Assembly: GCA_016125265.1 (NCBI GenBank)
Contig: WGMC01000005.1
Span: 1-35,487 of the forward strand
DNA length: 35,487 nucleotides
Direction of reading: 5' to 3'
Source: Planctomycetaceae bacterium
Lineage (GTDB): Bacteria > Planctomycetota > UBA1135 > GCA-002686595
The translations under genes were made by a program, and so were the position numbers. Positions 15,161 to 22,313 of the stretch are shown one piece after another (the first letter of the stretch is position 1; every line of letters starts with the position of its first letter). The notes below the pieces were generated by a model. The model ran no database searches. It was not told the DNA's origin and worked only from the letters and a program-made list of their open reading frames with translations.

Positions 15161-15721
15161 ATGCAACCCCGCTTCTCGCGCCGCGCCGGCTTCTCGATGA
15201 TCGAGATCGTGGCGGCCGTAGGAATTCTCGTCCTCCTGGCTGGCGTTCTGATCCCGGCCGTCGGCTCCCAGATGCAGAAGTCGCGCGTGGCCCGCGCCAA
15301 GACGGACATGACGACCGTCGCCCAGGCCTTCAACAGCTACTTCGTGGACACCGGCGTGTGGCCCTCCAACGCCACCTTCGTGCAGTCCGCGAACGTGCAG
15401 GACGACTTCGTTGGTTTTCCCTGCTTCTACAACAACAGCCACGCCCACAGTGGCTGGTCGGGCCCCTACCTGAGCAACGGTGTGCGCATCAGCAACACCG
15501 TGATGAACGTGGCCACCGCGGATCCCGCCCAGGGCGGCCTGCGGGACCCCTGGGGCAACGTCTTCCGCGTGATCTACGTGGCGAAGACCACCAGCAACCC
15601 GGGTGCGCTGTTCCTGTTCTCGGGCGGCCCGAACGGGGTGATCAACACCTCGAATACGAACTTGGCCCGCGGCATCGCGACCAGCGACGACATCGCGGTG
15701 ATCGTGACGCGCTCGTACTGA
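15161..15721 (+). CDS. Type II secretion/type IV pilus-like pseudopilin (GspG-like), unlinked copy
   Basis: A 186-residue pilin-like protein. The class III signal sequence RRAGFSMIEI gives cleavage after Gly with Phe+1 and Glu+5, followed by the hydrophobic helix IEIVAAVGILVLLAGVLI. The C-terminal domain shows the GspG hallmarks WSGPYLS and LRDPWGNVFRV. The ATG at 15161 puts ten residues before the cleavage site, a normal length. It is on the plus strand, convergent with the gspG-like gene that ends at 16065, and 175 bases downstream of top6A. It shares the GWSGPYL and Phe-Ser-x-x-Glu features with that protein and is probably a paralogue. It may be a minor or alternative pseudopilin. Confidence 0.85.
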   Translation: MQPRFSRRAGFSMIEIVAAVGILVLLAGVLIPAVGSQMQKSRVARAKTDMTTVAQAFNSYFVDTGVWPSNATFVQSANVQDDFVGFPCFYNNSHAHSGWSGPYLSNGVRISNTVMNVATADPAQGGLRDPWGNVFRVIYVAKTTSNPGALFLFSGGPNGVINTSNTNLARGIATSDDIAVIVTRSY

Positions 15722-15722
15722 A

Positions 15723-15753
15723 GTAGGGGCGCGGCTCCGTCCGCGCCCAAGGG
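15723..15753. repeat. Family B palindromic repeat
   Basis: Begins two bases after the pseudopilin stop. The hairpin GGGCGCGG (15727-15734) / CCGCGCCC (15741-15748) has a 6-nt loop. It may end or protect the pseudopilin transcript. Orientation is opposite to 15979-16009. Confidence 0.75.
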
Positions 15754-15781
15754 AACGACACCGCGGGAACCGCCCCGAGCT

Positions 15782-15812
15782 CCAAGGCGGGCTAGAAGCC
15801 CGCGCACCTAGC
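15782..15812. repeat. Degenerate family A repeat
   Basis: A 31-nt sequence matching 3237-3268 with several changes (CTAGAAG for CCAGGAG, and CCTAGC at the end). It has no complementary partner nearby, so it is a solo copy. Confidence 0.6.
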
Positions 15813-15917
15813 GGGACGGGCCCGCGGTGGTGCAGCGTCGGTGGGTAAGTGCGACTCGCGGAGCGGAGCGTCGTTGGGTGGGTGCGACTCGTGGCGCTCG
15901 GGCCAAGGATCCGTGCT

Positions 15918-15949
15918 GTGGGGGCGCGGCTCGGTCCGCAGCCAGGGGG
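15918..15949. repeat. Degenerate family B repeat
   Basis: GTGGGGGCGCGGCTCGGTCC then GCAGCCAGGG resembles family B, but the second stem half is altered, so the hairpin is weakened. It is likely a decayed copy. Confidence 0.45.
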
Positions 15950-15978
15950 AAAAGTGCGAGGGATAAAGCGCCCGTCGC

Positions 15979-16009
15979 TCCTTGGGCGCGGACAGGGCCG
16001 CGCCCCTAC
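15979..16009. repeat. Family B palindromic repeat
   Basis: A 31-nt copy in inverse orientation to 15723-15753, with arms GGGCGCGG / CCGCGCCC and loop ACAGGG-like. It runs directly into the 28-bp tandem duplication. Confidence 0.75.
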
Positions 16010-16010
16010 A

Positions 16011-16066
16011 GACCGCACGACGGGTCTGTGGCCGCGTCGACCGCACGACGGGTCTGTGGCGGCGTC
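16011..16066. repeat. 28-bp tandem duplication at the gspG-like gene end
   Basis: Two 28-bp units (16011-16038 and 16039-16066) differ at one position (GGCCGCGTC versus GGCGGCGTC). The second unit runs into the stop codon region (16065-16067) of the minus-strand gspG-like gene. The first half (GACCGCACGACGGGTCTGTG) also resembles the flank of the family B copy at 11486. Confidence 0.8.
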
Positions 16067-16757
16067 AGGGTGTGCCGACGTTGGTCGAACCCACGCGCAC
16101 CAGCGGCGCGATGCCCGCTGGCACGGCGACGAACGGCGAGCCGAAGCTGTCGTTCTCTAGGCCCGTCGCGCTCGGCAGGTACCCGCGCAGCACCAGCCGC
16201 GAGAGGGCCTGGGACCAGTTCGCCGGCAAGGGGTCCGTCGCCTGGTACACCGCGTTGTAGTTGAGCACGGCCTGGTTCAGGACCTTGAGCGTCGCCAACG
16301 TAAGTTCGCGGCGCACCAAAGTTGCATCGGCGCGCACCAAGAGGTCGTCGCCGTTGCCAAACGCTCCATCGGGTCCAGCGCTGTCGATGGAGAGCACGCT
16401 GCCGGCGATGCGGAAGCGATACGGACGGGACCAGCCATCCACTTCGTGGGCGTTGAGGCCGCTCTTCGTGTCGACGCCGAGGGAACCCAGGTAGGGGCCG
16501 CTCCAACCGTTTGCGCCCGAGTCGATGCCCAAGTTGGCGGCCGCGGTCGGCAATGCGCTCGTGTCGCGCAGGTACTCGAGCGAAGCTCTGGCAAGGAGGT
16601 CCAGCTCGGTGCGTGTCGCGACCCGGGCTTCGCGCTCGACCACCTTCGCCACGACCGGCACGGCCACCCCGGCGATGAGCGTCAGGATCGCCACCACGAC
16701 CACGATCTCGAGGAGCGAGAAACCGGCGCGATCCGTGCGGAGTGTGTTGGCTTTCAT
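16065..16757 (-). CDS. Major pseudopilin GspG-like
   Basis: A 230-residue pseudopilin that would build the periplasmic pseudopilus of the secretion system. The class III signal DRAGFSLLEI has Phe+1 and Glu+5, followed by the hydrophobic helix VVVVAILTLIAGVAVPVV. GspG-type motifs include GWSGPYLGSLG and WSRPYRFR near the middle, then SAGPDGAFGNGDDLL, the calcium-loop region. It continues beyond the usual GspG end (about 140 mature residues) by an extra ~80-residue helix-rich tail, which is unusual. The ATG at 16757 overlaps the gspF stop as ATGA. It is the last gene of the seven-gene operon. Confidence 0.85.
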   Translation of the reverse strand: MKANTLRTDRAGFSLLEIVVVVAILTLIAGVAVPVVAKVVEREARVATRTELDLLARASLEYLRDTSALPTAAANLGIDSGANGWSGPYLGSLGVDTKSGLNAHEVDGWSRPYRFRIAGSVLSIDSAGPDGAFGNGDDLLVRADATLVRRELTLATLKVLNQAVLNYNAVYQATDPLPANWSQALSRLVLRGYLPSATGLENDSFGSPFVAVPAGIAPLVRVGSTNVGTP

Positions 16758-17938
16758 CCGAGTGTGTCGTACAGCTTGAAGATCGGCAGCAGCGTCGCCA
16801 GCAGCAGGAACCCGACGATCACCGCCGAGACGAGCAACAACCCCGGCTCGAGCACTGCCAAGAAACGTTTCACACGCCGCGGCACGTCCTGGTCGTACCA
16901 ACTCGCTAGGCGCGCGAGGCACCCGTCCAGGTCGCCCGAGGATTCGCCCACGGCGACGAGCTGCACCAGGAGCGGATCCGCGAGCGGTTCACGGCTGAGA
17001 CCCTCGGTCAAGCTGGAACCGCGTTGGGCCGCGGCTCCAACACGTTCGAGGCTCGCGCCGATGGCCGCGTTGCCGCAACTCGTCGCCGCGATCTCGATGA
17101 CTTGACGGATGTCGCAACCGGCCGCCTGAAGCGTCGATGCCACGGAGGCAAAACGCGACGTCGCAACCTGGTGGAGCACGGAGCCGAGGAGCGGAACTCG
17201 CAGCAGCAAGCGGTCGAAACGCACCTGGAACGCGCGCCGGCGGCGGGACACCGCGAACACGACGGCGGCGGCGGCGGCCAAGATGGCGAGCAATGGAGCC
17301 AGCGACTGCACCTGGTCCGAAAGCCCTAGCACGATCTGCGTCGGCAGCGGCAGGTCCGCACGGCCGCCCGGATAGAGGGAGGCCAGTCGAGGGATCAAGA
17401 AGGTCAGCATCAGCACCACCAAACCGACCAGCGCCAGCCCCAAGAAGGCCGGGTAGATCAATGCCTGGCGCGCCGTGCTGCGCACACCTTCCTGCCATTC
17501 CATGTGCTGCCCCAGGCGCACGAGCAGCGGTGCCAACGAACCCGATGCCTCGCCCGCGCGTACGGACGCCCGGTAGACCAGGGGGAACGAACGCGGTTCG
17601 CGCTCCATCGCCTCCGAGAGCGGTGCGCCGGATCGCAGGGCGCGGCCGAGGCGCTCGATCACACGCTGTGACTCGGGCCGCAGGCTGCGGCGGGCAAGCC
17701 CGTCGAGGGCTTCGAGCAACGGCACTCCCGCCTCCACCGTCACAGACAGTTGGGACGTGAACGCCATCAGTTCGCGCGGGGAGAGCTTGCCGCCCTCGGC
17801 CCGCGCGGGGCGGGCGCGCACGAGGACCACACCCCGTCGGTCGAGTTCGCGGTCCAGTTGGCGTTCGTCGACGGCGTCTTCACGGCCCCGCAGGGTCGTT
17901 CCATCCGCGGCGACGGCGACGAACTCGAACGACTTCAC
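16754..17938 (-). CDS. gspF: Type II secretion inner-membrane platform protein GspF
   Basis: Polytopic inner-membrane platform of a type II secretion/type IV pilus system; it contacts the ATPase and helps extract pseudopilins. The 394-residue product has the T2SSF domain twice, with the repeated patterns LSVTVEAGVPLLEALDGLAR (about 65-84) and the later copy starting FASVASTLQAAGCDIRQVIE. Each is followed by a VGESSG/AGEASG motif. Transmembrane helices are near 170-190, 215-235 and 365-390. The ATG at 17938 overlaps the gspE stop as ATGA. Confidence 0.92.
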   Translation of the reverse strand: MKSFEFVAVAADGTTLRGREDAVDERQLDRELDRRGVVLVRARPARAEGGKLSPRELMAFTSQLSVTVEAGVPLLEALDGLARRSLRPESQRVIERLGRALRSGAPLSEAMEREPRSFPLVYRASVRAGEASGSLAPLLVRLGQHMEWQEGVRSTARQALIYPAFLGLALVGLVVLMLTFLIPRLASLYPGGRADLPLPTQIVLGLSDQVQSLAPLLAILAAAAAVVFAVSRRRRAFQVRFDRLLLRVPLLGSVLHQVATSRFASVASTLQAAGCDIRQVIEIAATSCGNAAIGASLERVGAAAQRGSSLTEGLSREPLADPLLVQLVAVGESSGDLDGCLARLASWYDQDVPRRVKRFLAVLEPGLLLVSAVIVGFLLLATLLPIFKLYDTLG

Positions 17939-19611
17939 GCGGCCTCCGAGACCCTGCGATCGAACCTATGGCTGCGGCACACACGCACGACTTCCTCACG
18001 GGTGGTGAATCCCAGGCGCACGAGTCGCTGGCCGTCGGCTTCCATGCCCACGAAGCCGGCCGCCTTCGCCAAGTTGCGCAGGGTGGGCAGGTCGGTGCCC
18101 TCGCGCAGGGCCTGCTCCATCGACTCGTCGGGCAAGAAGAGCTCGCTCATGGAGATGCGGCCGCCATAACCCGATCCGCCGCAGTTGGTGCAACCACGCG
18201 CTCGGCGCAGTCCCGCCGTATCGCCGCCGAGCCAACGCGCCTCTTCCACAGTTGCCTCCGCGGGCACACTGCATTGGTTGCATAGGCGACGAACCAAACG
18301 CTGCGCCAGCACCCCGATCAGCGCATCCTCGATCAGGTAGGGTTCGATCCCCAGATCGCTGAGGCGCGGAATCGCTCCGATCGCGCTGTTGGTGTGCAGG
18401 GTCGTCATCACCAGGTGACCCGTCATCGACGCACGAACCGCCATGGAGGCGGTCTCGGTGTCGCGGATCTCCCCCACCAGGATCACGTCCGGGTCCTGGC
18501 GCAAAAGGGAGCGCAGGCCCTCCTGGAAGCCGAACCCGACGGCCGCATCCACTTGGCTTTGCCGCACGAGCGGCATGCGGTACTCGATGGGATCTTCGAT
18601 CGTCGCCACGTTGAGCCGCATGGCGTCGACGGCGCCGAGCAACGCGTACAGCGTCGTGCTCTTGCCCGAGCCCGTGGGGCCCGTGACCAAGAAGAGGCCG
18701 TGGGGCCGTTGGGCCACCTGCTCGAGGATCGCGGCGCGCTCGGGCGAGAATCCCAGGTCGACGAGGCGCTTGCCACCGCTGGTGCGGTCCAGCACACGCA
18801 GCACCACGTTCTCGCCGTCGGCGACGGGACGCGTGGAGACCCGCAGTTCGTAGCGCTGGCGGTCGACCTCCAGGCGCATGCGGCCATCCTGCGGACGGCG
18901 ACGCTCGCTGATGTCCAAACGCGAGAGAATCTTGAGCCGCGAGATTACCGCATCGGTCACGGCGCGCGGCAGGCTCTCGCCTGCTGTCAAGAGGCCGTCG
19001 ACACGGTAGCGCACCCGCGCGACGTTCTCCTCGGGTTCGACGTGCACGTCCGTGGCGCCGCGGCGGATGCCGTCTTCGAGCAGCGCGGCCGTCAGCTCTT
19101 CGATCGGGGTCTCGCGCACCTCGGTCGCGCCGCGTTCGAAGGCGCCGAGCAAATCCGCCACGCGGCTGTTGACCGACGGCAAGTACTGCCGCGCCAACGC
19201 CAAGAGGTCGTCCTCGGTGATGGCGGCAAAAACGAGCGGTATGGGGAAGCGCTCGCGCACGTGCGCAACCTTCTCCATGTCGAGCGGGTCGACCATCGCA
19301 ACCTGGAGCATCTCACCGCGCATGCCGACCGGCATCGCACCCGCCTCGCGCACGAACGCCTGGTCGACGGCCGCCAGGAGCAGCGGATCCGGAATGACGT
19401 CCGCCGCGTTCAGCAGCGGGATCTCCATCTGCTCGGAGAGCAACTCCGCAAGGCGCCTCGGCTGCAGGAAACCCAGCGAGATCAGGATCGCCCCCAGGGG
19501 GCGGTAGGCGCGGCGCTGCTCGGCCAGCGCGACGTCCAACTGCCGTTGGGTCAGGAGACCGCGCTCGATGAGCAGGTCCCCAAGGCGCATGCGGCGCTGG
19601 TTCTCTACCAC
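17935..19611 (-). CDS. gspE: Type II secretion/type IV pilus assembly ATPase GspE
   Basis: Hexameric cytoplasmic ATPase powering pseudopilus assembly; 558 residues. The N-terminal MshEN-like/T2SSE_N domain (about 8-150, starting RLGDLLIERGLLT) binds the L/M-type membrane protein or a nucleotide. The catalytic core has Walker A GPTGSGKST (311-319), the Asp box with IEDPIEYR, Walker B DPDVILVGEIRD (373-384) and a His box TLHTNSA. A CxxC pair CNQC (444-447) and CTNC (474-477) forms the zinc-binding tetracysteine domain of GspE proteins. It overlaps gspD by seven bases and gspF by four. Confidence 0.94.
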   Translation of the reverse strand: MVENQRRMRLGDLLIERGLLTQRQLDVALAEQRRAYRPLGAILISLGFLQPRRLAELLSEQMEIPLLNAADVIPDPLLLAAVDQAFVREAGAMPVGMRGEMLQVAMVDPLDMEKVAHVRERFPIPLVFAAITEDDLLALARQYLPSVNSRVADLLGAFERGATEVRETPIEELTAALLEDGIRRGATDVHVEPEENVARVRYRVDGLLTAGESLPRAVTDAVISRLKILSRLDISERRRPQDGRMRLEVDRQRYELRVSTRPVADGENVVLRVLDRTSGGKRLVDLGFSPERAAILEQVAQRPHGLFLVTGPTGSGKSTTLYALLGAVDAMRLNVATIEDPIEYRMPLVRQSQVDAAVGFGFQEGLRSLLRQDPDVILVGEIRDTETASMAVRASMTGHLVMTTLHTNSAIGAIPRLSDLGIEPYLIEDALIGVLAQRLVRRLCNQCSVPAEATVEEARWLGGDTAGLRRARGCTNCGGSGYGGRISMSELFLPDESMEQALREGTDLPTLRNLAKAAGFVGMEADGQRLVRLGFTTREEVVRVCRSHRFDRRVSEAA

Positions 19612-21071
19612 GGCGAAACCTGCGCTTCCTGGGTGGAGCGCACACCGGTCCGGTTCACTGCGTCTGCGTACGCCTGGCGCATGGCCTCGACGATGCGGCG
19701 CGATTCGGGATCGTCGACGACCCGCGGCGTGAGGAACACGATCAGTTCGCGCTTCTGGCGCTCGTCCTCGTCGCTGCGGAAGAGGCGGCCGATCAGCGGT
19801 AGGCGCGCCAGTCCAGGCACGCCGGAGTCCACCTCCGTGCGGCGGTCTTGCATCAGGCCGCCAAGGACCACGGTGTCGCGGTTGCGGACCAAGAAATCGA
19901 CCCCAATCGTGCGTTTGTCGATGATCGGGATGTCCTGGAAACGCTCGGTGACTTCGCTGAACTCCTGGTCCACGCGCATGCGCACGTACCCGCCGTCCTC
20001 CAGGATCGGAGTGACCCGCAGGCGCACGCCGGCCTCCTTGAACTCGACTTCCTCGAGGGTCTGGGAGCCCAGGCCGCCCGTCGTCCCGGTGGTCGTGGTG
20101 GTGACCTGCACGTAGGGCACTTCGCGTACCACTTCGATCAGCGCTTCCGTGCCCGAGAGCGCTAGAACCCGCGGCGAGCTGACCAAATCCGTGCCGACGT
20201 ACTTCGAGATTGCCAGGATCGTGCCCTCGACGGATCCATCGCGTGTGCCAAGTGTCAGCGCGAACGAGCTGTCATCCGTGATGGCGAGGTTCTGCAGGAG
20301 GCCAAGGGTGCCACCTTCGATGCTGCCGTCGACGATTCCGGTGACGCCGAGCCCGAAGTTCTCGCCGAGCGTGACTTCGAGGATACGCGCTTCCACCAGG
20401 ATCTGCGGTTGGCGGCGGTCCACCTCGTCCAGGTACGCGGCGATTTCGAGCACATTGCTCCGCGTGCCATGCACGAGCACCAATCCGGCCGCTGCGTCGA
20501 GCACCACGCGGGTTCCCTCGTCGGCCAGGGCCTCGACACTCGCGCCGACGGCCTCGACCTTCGTCGAGCGCAGGCGAAACGTCGCGCGGGTGAGGTCCGT
20601 CGCCGAGTCCGGGCGCACCCGGTAGGAGCCGGGCACCACCAGTTCGAGGTGCAAACCGTGGCGCTCGGCGAGCCATTGGAACGCGTCGCGCACGGACTGC
20701 TCGGTCAGGGTCGCGTGCACGACGGTGCGCGGCACGTCCTCCTGCACGAGGTGCACGCCGGCGCGTTGGGCCAGTTCGGCCAACACCTCGGAGAGCTCTG
20801 CCCCGGCGAGCTCCATGGAAATCGTCTCGTCCCCCGGCAACTGGGCGGGGGGCACCGGCGGCGGCAGTGCGTCGAGGTGCATGCGCGGCTCCGCCGCCTC
20901 ATAGGCCGAACCGAACAGATCGGCATGGTCGTCGGCCATGCTGAGGGGCACGCTGTGCGCATCCACACGCAGGCGGCCTTCGCGTTCGGCGATGGGGCGC
21001 TCGAAGGCCCGGCATCCAACCAGCGCGGCGCCCGCCCCCATCGCGCAGAGGATTCGACTGCCGTACTTCAT
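19605..21071 (-). CDS. gspD: Secretin GspD, lipoprotein form
   Basis: Outer-membrane multimeric pore of the secretion system. The 488-residue product begins with a lipoprotein signal ending ALVGC (Cys20), so the ring may be self-piloted. An N-domain region (ISMELAGAELSEVLAELAQR through the HLVQED strand) precedes an N1/secretin_N-like repeat (AAAGLVLVHGTRSNVLEIAA). The secretin core shows DLVSSPRVLALSGTEALIEV and the terminal signature VVLGGLMQDR, then LIGRLFRSDEDERQKRELIVFLTPRVV. It is shorter than typical GspD (about 600-700 residues), with fewer N-domains. The start ATG at 21071 overlaps the upstream stop as ATGA. Confidence 0.92.
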   Translation of the reverse strand: MKYGSRILCAMGAGAALVGCRAFERPIAEREGRLRVDAHSVPLSMADDHADLFGSAYEAAEPRMHLDALPPPVPPAQLPGDETISMELAGAELSEVLAELAQRAGVHLVQEDVPRTVVHATLTEQSVRDAFQWLAERHGLHLELVVPGSYRVRPDSATDLTRATFRLRSTKVEAVGASVEALADEGTRVVLDAAAGLVLVHGTRSNVLEIAAYLDEVDRRQPQILVEARILEVTLGENFGLGVTGIVDGSIEGGTLGLLQNLAITDDSSFALTLGTRDGSVEGTILAISKYVGTDLVSSPRVLALSGTEALIEVVREVPYVQVTTTTTGTTGGLGSQTLEEVEFKEAGVRLRVTPILEDGGYVRMRVDQEFSEVTERFQDIPIIDKRTIGVDFLVRNRDTVVLGGLMQDRRTEVDSGVPGLARLPLIGRLFRSDEDERQKRELIVFLTPRVVDDPESRRIVEAMRQAYADAVNRTGVRSTQEAQVSPW

Positions 21072-21727
21072 TGCTGCCCTCCTTGTGCGCCCGCCGGGAC
21101 TGCGGTTGCGATGGAAGCGCGCGGGCCTCGCGGCAGGTCCGCACGCACGCGCTGGTGGCCGCTCGAGAACACCGCGCCCGTGTGGTCCACTTCCGCGAGG
21201 ATCCAACCGCTTTGCCCGAGCGTGTCGCCCACTCCCAAGCGGATGCCATCCAGAAGCAGCGCCGAACCCGATCCACCCAGGATTGCGCCGCGCACCGGAT
21301 GGCGTGCCAAGTAGGTCTGCAGCGCTTCGCGGGCCCGGGCTTCGAACTCGTCGCGCGCGCGGCTCGTGGCGGAAGCGCCGCTATCGGCCTTCGGTTCGAC
21401 GCGCAACTCCACGCTCGGTTGGGCGCCAATCGCCCTCGAAGATCCGCGATCGACCCGCTCCATGCGCTGCAGCGCCTGTTCCAACTGTGCTGCAAGGCCA
21501 CGGCTCGGAAGCGATGCGGCGTCGCCGGGGGAAGCGCTGCCCGGGGTCACGCCGTCGAATCCCGAGGCGAAGAACCCGTCGTCCACGGGCAACTCGGAGT
21601 CCGTTCCGGTGGCCCCGGCCGCTCCCAGGAATGGCAGCGTGCCTGGCCCCGCGAGTTGGGGCACGGCGTAGAGCGCAGTGCACAGGGCCAGCGCTCCGTA
21701 AAGGAGGATGCGGTTCTTTTGGGGCAT
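21068..21727 (-). CDS. GspC/PilP-like periplasmic linker protein, 219 aa
   Basis: The N-terminal transmembrane segment ILLYGALALCTALYAVP is followed by a low-complexity linker and a coiled or helical part (about 80-140). The C-terminal beta domain, GGSGSALLLDGIRLGVGDTLGQSGWILAEV, resembles the homology region of GspC/GspB/PilP proteins, which bridge the inner-membrane assembly to the secretin. The position between the PilO-like and secretin genes agrees. It overlaps gspD as ATGA and lies 12 bases after 21740-22312. The subfamily is uncertain. Confidence 0.7.
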   Translation of the reverse strand: MPQKNRILLYGALALCTALYAVPQLAGPGTLPFLGAAGATGTDSELPVDDGFFASGFDGVTPGSASPGDAASLPSRGLAAQLEQALQRMERVDRGSSRAIGAQPSVELRVEPKADSGASATSRARDEFEARAREALQTYLARHPVRGAILGGSGSALLLDGIRLGVGDTLGQSGWILAEVDHTGAVFSSGHQRVRADLPRGPRASIATAVPAGAQGGQQ

Positions 21728-21739
21728 GGCGTTCGGCCG

Positions 21740-22312
21740 TCAGGGGCGGTGTACGAGTTGGGCCGCGATGCGGAACTCGAGCGAGTTCGGGGGCGCTTGC
21801 TCCTGCGTCGAGGGGGTAAACACAGCCTCGAGCACCGCCACTGGGCCGGCGAGGGCTTCGAGCTCGGCGTGCCAGCGCACGATCTCGGCGAGGGATGCCT
21901 GGCCGCGCACGTCGATGCGTCTGCCCAAGAGCACGGCAACGTCGCCGCGGTCCACCAGGGGCATGGTTGCACCGACCTCGGCGCGCGCGTCGACGATCGC
22001 GGCGTTGCGAAGGGAGGCATCGAGGGCGGCTTGAGCGAAGAGCGCGGGGCAGTCCGGAGGGACGAGTTCCTGTGCCCGCCGCCGCGCCATATCGAGAAGT
22101 TTCGGACCGTTCTCGCCCTCGAACTGGGCCAGTTCGCGGAGCAGTTGGCTGCGTTCGTCCGCGCGGCGGAGGACTTCGTCCCGCTGGGCCCGTGCGACGT
22201 CCAAACGGGCGTGGGGCACCGCCATCACGAGCACGTGGGCGACGAGCGCGACCGACACCGGGGCGAGCAACCAACCCGTGTGGGCGCGGCGCACATTGGA
22301 GTGGCGCAACAT
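21740..22312 (-). CDS. GspM/PilO-like inner-membrane protein, 190 aa
   Basis: Start ATG at 22312 lies one base after the upstream stop (TGAGATG). The protein has a short cytoplasmic N-terminus, one transmembrane helix (GWLLAPVSVALVAHVLVMAV, about 13-32), a coiled-coil (VARAQRDEVLRRADERSQLL) and a C-terminal ferredoxin-like alpha/beta part with VRGQASLAEIVRWHAELEAL. This is the architecture of PilO/GspM. These proteins dimerise with the L/PilN-type partner to form the inner-membrane assembly platform. Confidence 0.75.
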   Translation of the reverse strand: MLRHSNVRRAHTGWLLAPVSVALVAHVLVMAVPHARLDVARAQRDEVLRRADERSQLLRELAQFEGENGPKLLDMARRRAQELVPPDCPALFAQAALDASLRNAAIVDARAEVGATMPLVDRGDVAVLLGRRIDVRGQASLAEIVRWHAELEALAGPVAVLEAVFTPSTQEQAPPNSLEFRIAAQLVHRP

Positions 22313-22313
22313 C

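Larger units (their letters stand above)
15722..16064. other. Repeat-rich gap between convergent pseudopilin genes
   Basis: This 343-base gap lies between the stops of the two convergent pseudopilin genes. It holds family B elements in both orientations (15723-15753 and 15979-16009), a degenerate family B copy, a degenerate family A copy, and most of a 28-bp tandem duplication. No gene is supported. Confidence 0.65.

Noticed and set aside
18330..18375. GGTTCGATCC sequence resembling a tRNA T-loop
   Set aside because: It lies inside gspE in a conserved coding stretch, with no acceptor stem, anticodon arm or CCA end around it.
18394..20115. Plus-strand open frame of 573 residues opposite gspE and gspD
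   Set aside because: It is antisense to two genes with all catalytic and signature motifs, and no domain is visible.
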